Assembly (NCBI GenBank): GCA_910585215.1
Contig: CAJUDQ010000018.1
Span: 1 to 57,681 of the forward strand
DNA length: 57,681 nt
Source of the DNA: an uncultured Lachnospiraceae bacterium
GTDB taxonomy: Bacteria > Bacillota > Clostridia > Lachnospirales > Lachnospiraceae
Direction: 5' to 3'
Within the stretch, counting starts at the first letter, position 1. Each line of letters begins with the position of its first letter. The translations under genes and the position numbers were made by a program. Below the pieces are notes generated by a model that was given only the letters and a program-made list of their open reading frames with translations, was not told the origin of the DNA and searched no databases. Of this stretch, positions 1-8,360 are shown piece after piece.

Positions 1-1
1 A

Positions 2-2122
2 TGTATCAAAACAGCGGAAAATATCGACAGAATATTGTCAAAAAATAAAAGTGTCTTTTGTGACAGGTCGGCGAATGCAGTTTATAACAGGATATTCTGC
101 CACAATTTATATCTGCTGGCACAATGCAGTCTTTTGGAAAAAAATTATGAAAATGCCTGCTTTTATTCAGAATGTTTAATGGAAGAAGACTTTACAGCAG
201 TACAGGTATATGTGATTTATTTAAAAGCCTGTTTTTTTCTCTATAAATTAGATAAGGTAAAACAAACCTACCAAAAAATAAGTTTTCTTTTTGACGGGTG
301 GGAAGTTCCATACTATGCGGCGCAGGCAGTATTACGGCAGAAAATATTCTGGAATGATATACATATAAGGAATATACAATATGAGGAAGCAAAGAGGATT
401 CTTTGGACGGCCGACAGAAACAAGTTTCAAAGTGGTGGTATGACGGATACTGACAGCAAAGATTTAGAAATAAGAATAGTACTGCTAAAAAACCTTATTC
501 AATCAGGACTTTCCGATTCAGAAGAAGAACGGGAGAGATTTTATAAGGAGGCATTAAAGATTTTTGAGAATCAAAAAGAAACAAGCTGGAATCATATAGG
601 GGACCAAAAATTTTTTTATAGTAAAGAGGAAGCAGGCCGGAGAGATATGGAAACAGCACTTATGCTAGCGCAGTTTGCAATCGAAAGAAATAAAAGCAGC
701 GAGGCGTATGGGATTTTAAAGAATTATCAAGAAGAACAAAAGGAGCCTCTGTTCTGGTACGATTTTGCAATCTGTCTGGAAATGGCGGGAGAAGAGGAAG
801 CGGCGTTGCGGATATATCAGAAAATATGGAAAGAATATGGAGTATACGCAGATATTTGTATCAGAATTTCCAAGTATTATCAAAAGCGTTATTTTTTACA
901 TACCTTTTCTCTGGAGGATAAAAATACTGCGCTTGAATATTTGCAGAAGCAGAAAGAAAATGAAGACATTCCACCGTATTTTGAACTGGCAGAATATTAT
1001 TACCAGCTTGCGGAATATGACAATGCAATAGAAGTCTATCTGAAAAATCAAGAAAAAGTGCCTGATTTTTATTGTCAAAGGGGATATGAATTGATGGGAA
1101 ACTGTTTTTGGCGCATTTACCGTTTGGAAACTGCAAAAAAATATTTTGCGGCATCCTTTGTATGTGGACCGGAAAGTGCGCAGATGTACTTTGAAACTGC
1201 GGAGGTGTGGAAGGAGTGTAGGGAATATAAAAATGCGATTTGGTGGCATCAAAAAGCGGTGCAGAAATTCGGGGAAGTTTATGACAGAGGGTATGAGGCA
1301 ATAGGTGATTTGTATTTGCAGCTTGAGGAACCGAAAAAGGCACTGGCATATTATCATATGCAGTGGGTATTTGCCTGCGATAAAGCAGAAGCAGACAGAG
1401 AACGGGGAGAATGGCTGAAAATGAGATATTATAAGAGAATGATGTATTTTTATCTGACAGAAGGTCAGGAGGAGACAGCTTTTGAATGGGCAGAGCAGGG
1501 AATACAGGAGCTTTCCGTGGCTTCATGCAGAGTAAAACTGTGTATGTTTTATGCGGAGGTGCTTATGTGTAAAGGTGTAGAGTCTGCATTGACGGTAATC
1601 GAAAAGTGTATGGAGAATAGCAGGGAAAAATTGAAAATGGAAAAAAATTATGAGCTTCTTCTTGAGATGAAGGCACAGCTTCTTTCGTATTATTTTCTGG
1701 CAGGAAAAAGAAAAGAGCTTGCAAAAACTGCAGAGGAATTTAGAAATATTTTTTTGACTGCTTATCCGAAGACAAAACTTGAAGATTATGCAGAGATAAA
1801 ACGGGAAGGTCCAAAAAGATATGGGAAAATCGGATGGTATTATCTGGCGGCTGGAAAAGAGGAGTTTGCCAGAGAGTGTTTTCAGAAACAGTGGGCTATG
1901 AAGCCGTGTATTGGATGCAGGTCGAGAAGCGGATGTTATCGAGGGTATGTGAATATTGCAAGGTATTATGAAACAGTAAAAGAATATAACAGGGCAATTT
2001 ATTTTTATAAGGAATTGCTTTCACAGCGGCATCTTCCAAATCATGCAGAAGCAAAGGCGGCGCTTCAAAGGCTGCAGAGAATACCAAAGTCAGAAAGAGG
2101 AGAAGAGTTTCGAAGGTGGTAG
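2..2122 (+). CDS. TPR-repeat protein, 5' end outside the window
   Basis: The reading frame is open from the first bases of the window, so the gene probably starts upstream; a TTG at position 35 could be read as a start but has no clear ribosome site. About 700 residues are visible. The protein is almost entirely helical, with repeated pairs such as YFELAEYYYQLAEYDNAIEVY and ARYYETVKEYNRAIYFY that are typical tetratricopeptide repeats, a scaffold for protein-protein contacts. Near the C-terminus is a cysteine cluster, CIGCRSRSGC, which could hold a metal. No membrane segment or signal peptide is seen in the visible part. The partner and process are unknown. A hairpin downstream ends the transcript and also serves the converging mgtE. 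Confidence 0.85.
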   Translation, partial: CIKTAENIDRILSKNKSVFCDRSANAVYNRIFCHNLYLLAQCSLLEKNYENACFYSECLMEEDFTAVQVYVIYLKACFFLYKLDKVKQTYQKISFLFDGWEVPYYAAQAVLRQKIFWNDIHIRNIQYEEAKRILWTADRNKFQSGGMTDTDSKDLEIRIVLLKNLIQSGLSDSEEERERFYKEALKIFENQKETSWNHIGDQKFFYSKEEAGRRDMETALMLAQFAIERNKSSEAYGILKNYQEEQKEPLFWYDFAICLEMAGEEEAALRIYQKIWKEYGVYADICIRISKYYQKRYFLHTFSLEDKNTALEYLQKQKENEDIPPYFELAEYYYQLAEYDNAIEVYLKNQEKVPDFYCQRGYELMGNCFWRIYRLETAKKYFAASFVCGPESAQMYFETAEVWKECREYKNAIWWHQKAVQKFGEVYDRGYEAIGDLYLQLEEPKKALAYYHMQWVFACDKAEADRERGEWLKMRYYKRMMYFYLTEGQEETAFEWAEQGIQELSVASCRVKLCMFYAEVLMCKGVESALTVIEKCMENSREKLKMEKNYELLLEMKAQLLSYYFLAGKRKELAKTAEEFRNIFLTAYPKTKLEDYAEIKREGPKRYGKIGWYYLAAGKEEFARECFQKQWAMKPCIGCRSRSGCYRGYVNIARYYETVKEYNRAIYFYKELLSQRHLPNHAEAKAALQRLQRIPKSERGEEFRRW

Positions 2123-2166
2123 CTGCAGGAGAAACTATAGATATCTCAAAATAATTGGATAAAAAC

Positions 2167-2218
2167 AACAGGTACAGGTATTGAGTATTCTTGTCAGTAC
2201 CTGTGCCTGTTTGAAATT
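2167..2218. terminator. Bidirectional terminator between TPR gene and mgtE
   Basis: A 14-bp stem (AACAGGTACAGGTA at 2167-2180 with TACCTGTGCCTGTT at 2198-2211, one G-U pair) is followed by TGAAATTTTTTG on the plus strand. On the minus strand it is followed by GTTTTTATCC. It can therefore end both converging genes. Confidence 0.75.
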
Positions 2219-2235
2219 TTTTGTTTGTATTTTAT

Positions 2236-3642
2236 TTATTCCACCAGCCCCAATGTATTAATCAGCAGCACCCATGCCATTCCATAATAAGTAATTACCG
2301 CCACCAAATCATTCATTGTAGTAATTAACGGACCAGAAGCCACTGCAGGGTCCATGCCAAGCTTTTTTAATCCAATCGGAATAATTGTTCCCATAAAGCT
2401 TGAAATTCCCATAGCTACCATAAGCGCCAGTCCAATACACCCTGAAACCGAAAATGCAAATAAAGCAGACTGCGCTTTAAAAAAGAAGATAAATCCTCCA
2501 ATACACAAAAATGTTAACATACCCAAAAGAAAACCGTTGGAAAGGCCAATACGTACTTCCTTAAATATAAGATGCCGTTTATCTTCTGCCTTTACTCCTT
2601 CATCAGCCAGCACCCGAATCGTAACACCCAGAGACTGTGTGCCGACATTGCCCGACATTCCAAGAATCAGAGACTGAAAAGATACTACAAGAGTAAGCTG
2701 TGCAATCACAGGCTCAAACAGCCCCACTACAGAGGAAACGCCAAGCGCCAGAAAAAGAAGAATAATCAGCCACGGCATTCTTTTTTTAATGCTTTCCTTT
2801 AACGGTTCATGCAAATCCTCTTCTTCACTAAGACCGGCAAGCTTTGCATAATCTTCACTCATCTCTTCATCAACTACCTCTACAATATCCTGAGAGGTAA
2901 TAATTCCCAGAAGCTTTTTGTTTCTGTCAAGCACAGGTATGGAGTCTTCGGAATAATCCTTCAGATATTCAATACAGTCCTCAATTTCCTCATCTGCATA
3001 GACATAAGGATAAGAGGTGGTCACAAGAGATTCCAGTTCTACATAGTCTCTTGCAATAATTAAAGTATGCAGTCCGATAGCGCCATAGAAGATTTCTTCC
3101 TCATCCACCACATACAGAGTGGAAATATTATCATTTTTTGCCGCCTGTGACACCAGTTCCTTCATTGCCTGTCGGATACTTAAAGATTTATTGATGACAA
3201 TAAAATTTGTTGTCATATGGCTGCCGATTTCTTCTTCGGAAAAGGATTGAATTAAGTCAATATCAACTTTTGCCTCGGGGTCCATAAGCTCGATGATTTC
3301 TTCCCTATGGTCGTCTTCCAGCTCCTCTAAAACGTCAATTGCATCATCAGAGTCCATAGATTCAATAATATCAGCGGCCCGTTCATTATCCAGCTCCTCT
3401 AAATATTTTCCGACATCTTCTTCCAGATATGCAAAAATTTCGGAAGTTCTGTCAAGACCAAGGATACTGTACAGACTTTTTCGCTCCTCAGCAGTCAATA
3501 CGTCGAAAACATCGGCAATATCATTGTCATGATAGTCATTTAACTGGATTCTTTTTTCATGCACAGATAGGCTACTTCGTATGAGGGAAACTATCTGTTC
3601 TGTGTTGTTTTTTAAAATAATATCATCTGTTTTTTCTTCCAT
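2236..3642 (-). CDS. mgtE: Magnesium transporter MgtE
   Basis: A 468-residue MgtE-family Mg2+ channel. The order is typical: an N-terminal acidic helical MgtE-N superhelix (roughly residues 30-135, with ERAADIIESMDSDDAIDVLEEL), a pair of CBS domains (about 135-260), then five membrane helices (about 285-465) beginning PWLIILLFLALGVSSVVGLFE. The family uses the N and CBS domains as a cytosolic Mg2+ sensor that closes the pore when Mg2+ is plentiful. The length matches the family. ATG start with CAGGAT upstream. It is transcribed alone, away from hsp20. I looked for an M-box riboswitch in the roughly 60-nt leader and saw none, so the protein itself probably provides the Mg2+ control. Confidence 0.97.
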   Translation of the reverse strand: MEEKTDDIILKNNTEQIVSLIRSSLSVHEKRIQLNDYHDNDIADVFDVLTAEERKSLYSILGLDRTSEIFAYLEEDVGKYLEELDNERAADIIESMDSDDAIDVLEELEDDHREEIIELMDPEAKVDIDLIQSFSEEEIGSHMTTNFIVINKSLSIRQAMKELVSQAAKNDNISTLYVVDEEEIFYGAIGLHTLIIARDYVELESLVTTSYPYVYADEEIEDCIEYLKDYSEDSIPVLDRNKKLLGIITSQDIVEVVDEEMSEDYAKLAGLSEEEDLHEPLKESIKKRMPWLIILLFLALGVSSVVGLFEPVIAQLTLVVSFQSLILGMSGNVGTQSLGVTIRVLADEGVKAEDKRHLIFKEVRIGLSNGFLLGMLTFLCIGGFIFFFKAQSALFAFSVSGCIGLALMVAMGISSFMGTIIPIGLKKLGMDPAVASGPLITTMNDLVAVITYYGMAWVLLINTLGLVE

Positions 3643-3682
3643 ACGAATAATCCTGCCTTTCTCTGTAAATAGTATTAAATAT

Positions 3683-3712
3683 AGTATAACAGATGTTTAT
3701 AAAGTTTGTCAC
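3683..3712 (-). promoter_or_regulatory. Probable sigma-A promoter of mgtE
   Basis: Read on the minus strand: GTGACA, an 18-bp spacer, then TATACT, about 40 bp upstream of the mgtE start. Confidence 0.55.
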
Positions 3713-3846
3713 TAAAAATCTGAAAAACTGTAATTTTATTATACTATATGCTATATATAATTCTGCTGAGAAATAGCGCATTTCAACGATGAAAATGCAA
3801 AAGCCGGAGAAAAGGAAGTATGTTCACAAAAACTTCACAAAAATTA

Positions 3847-3888
3847 TTAGCACTCACTATTGACGAGTGCTAACAATGGCGCTATAAT
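3847..3888 (+). promoter_or_regulatory. CIRCE operator (HrcA) overlapping the hsp20 promoter
   Basis: TTAGCACTC at 3847-3855, nine bases, then GAGTGCTAA at 3865-3873 is a perfect match to the CIRCE element bound by the heat-shock repressor HrcA. The nine-base loop supplies the -35 box (TTGACG, 3860-3865), which is followed by a 17-bp spacer and a consensus -10 (TATAAT, 3883-3888). Bound HrcA would cover the -35. hsp20 is therefore expected to be repressed by HrcA and released on heat or misfolding stress. Confidence 0.95.
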
Positions 3889-3966
3889 ACACTCAGAACA
3901 AAGGAAAGGGGCATAAAACAGAAAGCTCCCAACGCTCCGGGTTCACGACACAATAAAATATAGTTG

Positions 3967-3993
3967 TTCAGATGTGAAATACAAACATCTGAA
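3967..3993 (+). other. Leader hairpin in the hsp20 5' UTR
   Basis: Perfect 9-bp inverted repeat (TTCAGATGT at 3967-3975, ACATCTGAA at 3985-3993) lying seven bases upstream of the GGAGG ribosome site, in a leader of about 120 nt. It does not pair with the ribosome site, so it may affect mRNA stability rather than act as a simple thermometer. Confidence 0.5.
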
Positions 3994-4013
3994 AAGAAAT
4001 GGAGGAATGACTT

Positions 4014-4451
4014 ATGTTAGTACCTAGTTTATTTGGAGAGCACTTATTGGATGATTTCTTTGATATACCAAGTTTTCCAAGAGTCAGTGGATTTGGAAAT
4101 AATAACCAGCATGTTATGAGTACAGATGTAAAAGAGAAAACCGGTGGATATGAAATATCCATAAATCTTCCTGGCTTTAAGAAAGAGGATGTAAAGGCTG
4201 AGCTGAAGGACGGCTGTCTTACAATTCATGCTTCAACCAGCAGTTCTAATGATACAAAGGACGATGACGGAAAATATATCCGAAGAGAGCGTTACAGCGG
4301 GTCTTGCAGCAGAAGTTTTTATGTGGGTGAACAGATAACCGATAAGGATATCAAGGCAAGATTTGAAGATGGTGTTTTGAAAATAGAGATACCAAAATAT
4401 GAGGAAAAACCTGCAGTAGAAGAGAAACATTATATTGCAATTGAGGGATAA
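4014..4451 (+). CDS. hsp20: Small heat-shock protein, Hsp20/alpha-crystallin family
   Basis: A 145-residue holdase chaperone that binds unfolding proteins without ATP. The N-terminus (MLVPSLFGEHLLDDFFDIP) is the usual variable oligomerisation arm. The alpha-crystallin domain spans about residues 35-135, with YEISINLPGFKKEDVKAELK and the signature ARFEDGVLKIEIPK. The start is fixed by GGAGG at 4001-4005, eight bases before ATG. It stands alone between its own CIRCE-controlled promoter and a strong terminator. In this bacterium it appears to belong to the HrcA regulon. Acts in the cytoplasm, handing substrates to DnaK/GroEL-type refolding machines. Confidence 0.97.
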   Translation: MLVPSLFGEHLLDDFFDIPSFPRVSGFGNNNQHVMSTDVKEKTGGYEISINLPGFKKEDVKAELKDGCLTIHASTSSSNDTKDDDGKYIRRERYSGSCSRSFYVGEQITDKDIKARFEDGVLKIEIPKYEEKPAVEEKHYIAIEG

Positions 4452-4461
4452 AAAAATAACT

Positions 4462-4508
4462 GCCGCATTAAGGAAAAGAACCGGTACTTAATGCGGCGGT
4501 TCTTTTTT
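4462..4508 (+). terminator. Rho-independent terminator of hsp20
   Basis: An 11-bp perfect stem, GCCGCATTAAG (4462-4472) with CTTAATGCGGC (4487-4497), followed by GGTTCTTTTTTT. Confidence 0.92.
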
Positions 4509-4650
4509 TCGGCTGACTGGGAAATAAGTTTCTAGTTTATATGATTTGCTGAATTGAAATTATTGGATTTTTTGTTTATAATTAGTATGAAAAGTCATTT
4601 GTTTTATAATAATAAAAAATTGTGAAAAAACGAAAAGAAAGGCGTGTATT

Positions 4651-6513
4651 ATGAGAAATCAAAGAATCCGTGAACTGAGAAGCTTAATGAAGGAGAGGGG
4701 AATCGATATTTATATTATTCCAACTTCTGATTATCATCAGTCTGAGTATATCAGCGATTATTTTAAAGTCAGACAGTTTATCACCGGTTTTACCGGTTCA
4801 GCAGGGACCGCAGTTGTTACTATGGAAGAAGCATGTCTGTGGACAGATGGAAGGTATTATATTCAGGCAGAAAAAGAACTTCAGGGCTGTGAATTTAAGC
4901 TTTACAAAATGGGTATGGATAAAGTGCCGACTGTCAGAGAATACATGAAAGAGTATATTAGCAGGCATACAGAGAAATATAACAAATGTATTGAGAACGA
5001 TGTTATAAACAATGTTGAGAATCATACCGGACAGAGCAGTTCTCCAAAAATTTGCATAGGTTTTGACGGACAGGTTTTGTGTGCAAGAGATGGCGTAGAT
5101 TATGAACGGCTGGCTGAGGAAAATCATGCATGTATTTACTGTGAAGAAGATTTAATCGATACACTGTGGGATAACCGGCCTCCATTTCCGACCAGTCAGG
5201 CCTATGTTTTAGAAGAACAATATTCAGGAAAAAGTACTGCGGATAAACTGCGTGAAGTCAGAGAACACATGAACAAACAAAAGGCGGATATTCATGTACT
5301 CTCTGATGTATGTGATATCGCATGGCTTTTAAATATACGAGGCGATGATATACGTCATGTTCCGGTGATTCTTTCCTGTCTGCTTATGGATATGGACAAG
5401 TGCTGCTGGTATGTCAAAAAAGAAAATCTGAATCAGAAGGTTTTAGAGTATCTTTCTGATAATCATATTGAAGTCAGAGAATATAACTGTATTTATCAGG
5501 ACCTTCACAAAATCAAAGGGAAAAAGCTTCTTGCAGACCTTGGAAGGATAAATTACAGAATGAAGAGTTCCATAAATACAGAGCTTATAGATGCTGTGAA
5601 TCCGGAACAGCTTCTAAAAGCAGTAAAAAACCCGACGGAAGTTGAAAACATTAAAGCTGCTCATATTAAGGATGGCGTGGCGGTTACAAAGTTTATGTAC
5701 TGGCTGAAACATACAATAGGCACTCAAACAATTACGGAAATGGACGCGGCAAAAAAAATAAATCAGTTAAGGTCAGAGCAGGAGCATTATATAGATATCA
5801 GTTTTGATACCATAGCTGCTTATGGCGAAAATGCTGCTATGATGCACTATGAGGCGGATGAATCCTGCAATGCGATATTAGAACCAAAGGGCTTTCTTCT
5901 GGTGGATTCCGGCGGACATTATCTGGAGGGTTCTACAGATATTACCAGGACTTTTGCACTTGGAGAACTGAGTAAAGAGGAACAAAAAATGTTTACTGCT
6001 GTAGTCAGAAGCAATCTGAACCTTGCAGCTGCAAAATTTTTATATGGATGTACAGGAGAAAATCTTGATATTCTTGCAAGAGAGCCATTGTGGGAGCTTG
6101 GAGTTGATTATCGCTGTGGAACCGGACATGGAAACGGATATCTTCTAAATGTTCATGAAGGGCCAAATTCTTTCCGGTGGCGTATACAGGAAAATATTCC
6201 AAGGGCAGCAGTATTTGAAGAAGGCATGATTACCACAGACGAACCGGGAGTATATGAGGAAGGAAAGTATGGAATACGAATTGAAAATGAACTGTTGTGC
6301 AAAAAAGGAATAAAAAATGACTATGGACAATTTATGGAGTTCGAAACCATTACCTATGCACCGATAGATTTAGATGCCATCAATGTTGAAGAAATGACTT
6401 TAAAAGAAAAAAATAGTTTAAATGACTATCATAAAAAGGTATATGAGACAATTTCACCATATCTTTCAGAAGATGAAAGGGAATGGTTAAAAGATATCAC
6501 AAGAAAAGTATGA
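4651..6513 (+). CDS. Xaa-Pro aminopeptidase, M24 family, three-domain type
   Basis: A 620-residue metallopeptidase expected to remove an N-terminal residue preceding proline. Two creatinase-like N-terminal domains (about residues 1-310) precede the M24 pita-bread catalytic domain (about 315-555) and a C-terminal tail, the layout of eukaryotic APP1 and many Firmicute homologues rather than the shorter E. coli PepP. All five metal ligands of the fold can be placed: the Asp of LLVDSGG, the Asp of TDITRTF, the His of GTGHGNG, the Glu of TTDEPGVY and the Glu of RIENEL. No signal peptide, so cytosolic. ATG start with AAAGGCG upstream. Monocistronic by spacing. Confidence 0.95.
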   Translation: MRNQRIRELRSLMKERGIDIYIIPTSDYHQSEYISDYFKVRQFITGFTGSAGTAVVTMEEACLWTDGRYYIQAEKELQGCEFKLYKMGMDKVPTVREYMKEYISRHTEKYNKCIENDVINNVENHTGQSSSPKICIGFDGQVLCARDGVDYERLAEENHACIYCEEDLIDTLWDNRPPFPTSQAYVLEEQYSGKSTADKLREVREHMNKQKADIHVLSDVCDIAWLLNIRGDDIRHVPVILSCLLMDMDKCCWYVKKENLNQKVLEYLSDNHIEVREYNCIYQDLHKIKGKKLLADLGRINYRMKSSINTELIDAVNPEQLLKAVKNPTEVENIKAAHIKDGVAVTKFMYWLKHTIGTQTITEMDAAKKINQLRSEQEHYIDISFDTIAAYGENAAMMHYEADESCNAILEPKGFLLVDSGGHYLEGSTDITRTFALGELSKEEQKMFTAVVRSNLNLAAAKFLYGCTGENLDILAREPLWELGVDYRCGTGHGNGYLLNVHEGPNSFRWRIQENIPRAAVFEEGMITTDEPGVYEEGKYGIRIENELLCKKGIKNDYGQFMEFETITYAPIDLDAINVEEMTLKEKNSLNDYHKKVYETISPYLSEDEREWLKDITRKV

Positions 6514-6580
6514 TATAAGGAAAGGATGCTACAAGGAAAGGATAATACATGAAATATAATAATTTTTCTTAAGGCTGTAT

Positions 6581-6609
6581 GTATAGAAACCTTTATTTTA
6601 CAGATAATA
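6581..6609 (+). promoter_or_regulatory. Sigma-G-like promoter of spoVT
   Basis: GTATA (6581-6585), a 17-bp spacer, then GATAATA (6603-6609) differs at one position from the forespore sigma-G consensus (GHATR, 17-18 bp, CATNHTA). B. subtilis spoVT is transcribed by sigma-G, so the signal fits the gene. Read by eye only. Confidence 0.5.
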
Positions 6610-6665
6610 CTATAAAAGTCAATAATTGAAAAACACAATAAACATAAAATGGAGGTTTGAAGCAA

Positions 6666-7211
6666 ATGAAAGCAACAGGAATTGTAAGAAGAATTGATGA
6701 CTTGGGAAGGGTAGTTGTTCCAAAGGAGATAAGAAAGACTTTGAAAATCAGGGAAGGCGACCCGGTGGAAATATTTACAGACAATCAGGGACAGATTATA
6801 CTTAAAAAATATTCTCCAATTGGCGAAATGGGAGACTTTGCAAGAGATTACGCAGAAGCAATGTCGCAAATCGCCGGCCATACGGTAATTGTTACAGACA
6901 GAGAAAGGGTAATTGCGGCAGCAGGAAGTATGAAAAAGCAATATCAGGATAAGACTATAAGCAGAGAGCTTGAGGAAATTATGGAAAACAGAACTGCAGT
7001 AAACAGTGCAAAGACAAGAAAGATTATAAGTGTAACTGAGGGAGAGACACCGTCAGAGGTGCAGCAGATTATTTATCCGATTTTGTGTGAAAGTGATGTC
7101 GTAGGCTCTGTTGTGATGTTTGGAAAAGAAAAAGGCAGAGAATTAAGCGAAACCGAAAATAAAATCGCAGGAGTTGCCGCGACCTTTTTGGGCAGACAGA
7201 TGGAGGGTTAA
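6666..7211 (+). CDS. spoVT: Stage V sporulation protein T, AbrB-type regulator
   Basis: A 181-residue forespore transcription regulator. The N-terminal swapped-hairpin AbrB domain (residues 1-50) begins MKATGIVRRIDDLGRVVVPK, almost the family signature. A GAF-like C-terminal domain (about 60-178) follows. Length agrees with B. subtilis SpoVT (178). I place the start at ATG 6666 because GGAGG at 6651-6655 is ten bases away; an in-frame TTG at 6657 is too close to it. SpoVT tunes late forespore gene expression and spore coat and germination traits. It opens a block that matches the B. subtilis spoVT-to-ftsH order. An AT-rich 9-bp inverted repeat (7214-7222 with 7238-7246) lies just after the stop. 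Confidence 0.96.
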   Translation: MKATGIVRRIDDLGRVVVPKEIRKTLKIREGDPVEIFTDNQGQIILKKYSPIGEMGDFARDYAEAMSQIAGHTVIVTDRERVIAAAGSMKKQYQDKTISRELEEIMENRTAVNSAKTRKIISVTEGETPSEVQQIIYPILCESDVVGSVVMFGKEKGRELSETENKIAGVAATFLGRQMEG

Positions 7212-7254
7212 GTCCATATATTTTCAAAAATTTCAATAATATATGGAAAATTCC

Positions 7255-7283
7255 TTGACAAATCGACAGAAACCATATATAAA
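7255..7283 (+). promoter_or_regulatory. Sigma-A promoter of the HU gene
   Basis: Consensus TTGACA (7255-7260), 17-bp spacer, TATAAA (7278-7283), giving a leader of about 95 nt before the HU start. Confidence 0.8.
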
Positions 7284-7383
7284 TATGTTTATGGGTATAG
7301 CAAGTCAAGAAAGAAACCCGAAAACAGCCTGCAAAATACAGAGCAGGAATGATACGAATAATACATTAGAGGAGGATTTATTC

Positions 7384-7656
7384 ATGAACAAGGCTGAATT
7401 AGTAGCGGCTATTGCTGACAAAACTGAATTATCAAAGAAGGACTCTGAAAAGGCTTTAAAGGCTTTTATTGATGTTGTGACAGAGGAATTAAAGAAGGGT
7501 GAGAAGGTACAGCTTGTTGGCTTTGGAACATTTGAAACTTCTGAGAGAGCAGCAAGAGAGGGAAGAAACCCGCAGACAGGAAAGACAATGAAAATTCCTG
7601 CTTCCACAGCACCTAGATTCAAGGCTGGAAAGGCTTTAAAGGACGCTGTAAACTAA
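7384..7656 (+). CDS. hup: DNA-binding protein HU
   Basis: A 90-residue nucleoid protein that bends DNA without strong sequence preference. The sequence begins MNKAELVAAIADKTELSKKD and carries the DNA-gripping arm GRNPQTGKTMKIPA with the conserved proline that intercalates into DNA. The start is ATG 7384 behind GAGGAGG; the longer open frame upstream is leader. It has its own strong promoter and terminator, so it is expressed independently of spoVT and of the S4-domain gene that follows. Abundant housekeeping product expected. Confidence 0.98.
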   Translation: MNKAELVAAIADKTELSKKDSEKALKAFIDVVTEELKKGEKVQLVGFGTFETSERAAREGRNPQTGKTMKIPASTAPRFKAGKALKDAVN

Positions 7657-7706
7657 ACTTTGTATAACAGTATAACAGTAGGTTATAAAGGAAAAGCAAG
7701 TAAAGA

Positions 7707-7742
7707 GAAACTGACGGTCTGACTGGTCAGTTTCTTTTTCTT
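7707..7742 (+). terminator. Terminator after HU
   Basis: A 9-bp perfect stem, GAAACTGAC (7707-7715) with GTCAGTTTC (7726-7734), followed by TTTTTCTTCTTT. Confidence 0.88.
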
Positions 7743-7771
7743 CTTTGCGTAAGAAATTACAGGAGGCATTT

Positions 7772-8011
7772 ATGAGATTAGACAAATATTTAAAGGTTTC
7801 AAGATTAATCAAAAGAAGAACCGTAGCAAACGAAGCATGCGATGCGGGCAGAGTATTTATCAATGACAAACAGGCAAAGGCAGGTACTGAAGTAAAGCCA
7901 GGGGATATTATAGAAATCCGGTTTGGTTCAAAAAATGTGAGAGTAGAGGTGACATCTGTTCAGGAAACTGTAAAAAAAGAAGAAGCAAAAGAAATGTATA
8001 AAGATTTGTAA
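7772..8011 (+). CDS. rqcP: S4-domain RNA-binding protein RqcP (YabO)
   Basis: A 79-residue single S4 domain (residues 1-60) beginning MRLDKYLKVSRLIKRRTVAN, with the RNA-binding stretch AGRVFINDKQAKAG. In Bacillus, RqcP/YabO works with RqcH on stalled 50S subunits, helping alanine tails to be added to blocked nascent chains for degradation. The start is ATG 7772, six bases from AGGAGG at 7761-7766. The position directly after HU and before yabP matches the Firmicute gene order, which supports RqcP over the related Hsp15 of proteobacteria. Confidence 0.92.
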   Translation: MRLDKYLKVSRLIKRRTVANEACDAGRVFINDKQAKAGTEVKPGDIIEIRFGSKNVRVEVTSVQETVKKEEAKEMYKDL

Positions 8012-8073
8012 TAAAACGGGCAGAAAAAAAATATGATAGTATTAACCGTATGAGATAAGGATTCGTATCAGGT

Positions 8074-8358
8074 ATGGAAGAAAATCATTTTACCGGAAGT
8101 CATAAAATGCAGATGATAAACAGAAAGGAATGTTTTCTGACCGGAGTAAAAGATGTTATCTCTTTTGATACAGAGGTAATTCTGCTGGAAACAGATATGG
8201 GTATGCTTACAATCAATGGAAAGGAGCTTCATATAAAAAGACTGACGCTGGAGAAAAAGGAAACGGACATTGAGGGATTGATTGATTCCTTTACCTATTC
8301 TGATTATAATAAATATAAAAAGAGCAAAGAACCGTTTCTTGGAAGGCTGTTTAAATAA
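8074..8358 (+). CDS. yabP: Sporulation protein YabP
   Basis: A 94-residue member of the YabP/YqfC family, a small beta-rich protein made in the mother cell during sporulation. Recognisable parts are the core ITGV-like stretch CFLTGVKDVISFDTEVILLE and the strand pair MGMLTINGKELHIKRLTLEK. No membrane segment. The ribosome site before ATG 8074 is weak (AAGGATTCGTATCAGGT). It stops two bases before yabQ starts, so the two are co-translated. In B. subtilis yabP is sigma-E dependent; I could not find a convincing sigma-E promoter in the 60 bp upstream. The exact molecular role is unknown in any species. Confidence 0.9.
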   Translation: MEENHFTGSHKMQMINRKECFLTGVKDVISFDTEVILLETDMGMLTINGKELHIKRLTLEKKETDIEGLIDSFTYSDYNKYKKSKEPFLGRLFK

Positions 8359-8360
8359 AT

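Noticed and set aside
861..1526. Long open frame on the minus strand inside the TPR gene
   Set aside because: Shadow of the TPR coding sequence: no ribosome site, no recognisable domain, odd composition.
3643..3846. Possible M-box Mg2+ riboswitch before mgtE
   Set aside because: The promoter leaves only about a 40-60 nt leader and no conserved M-box segments are visible.
8012..8073. Sigma-E promoter before yabP
   Set aside because: No pair of elements matched the consensus at correct spacing.
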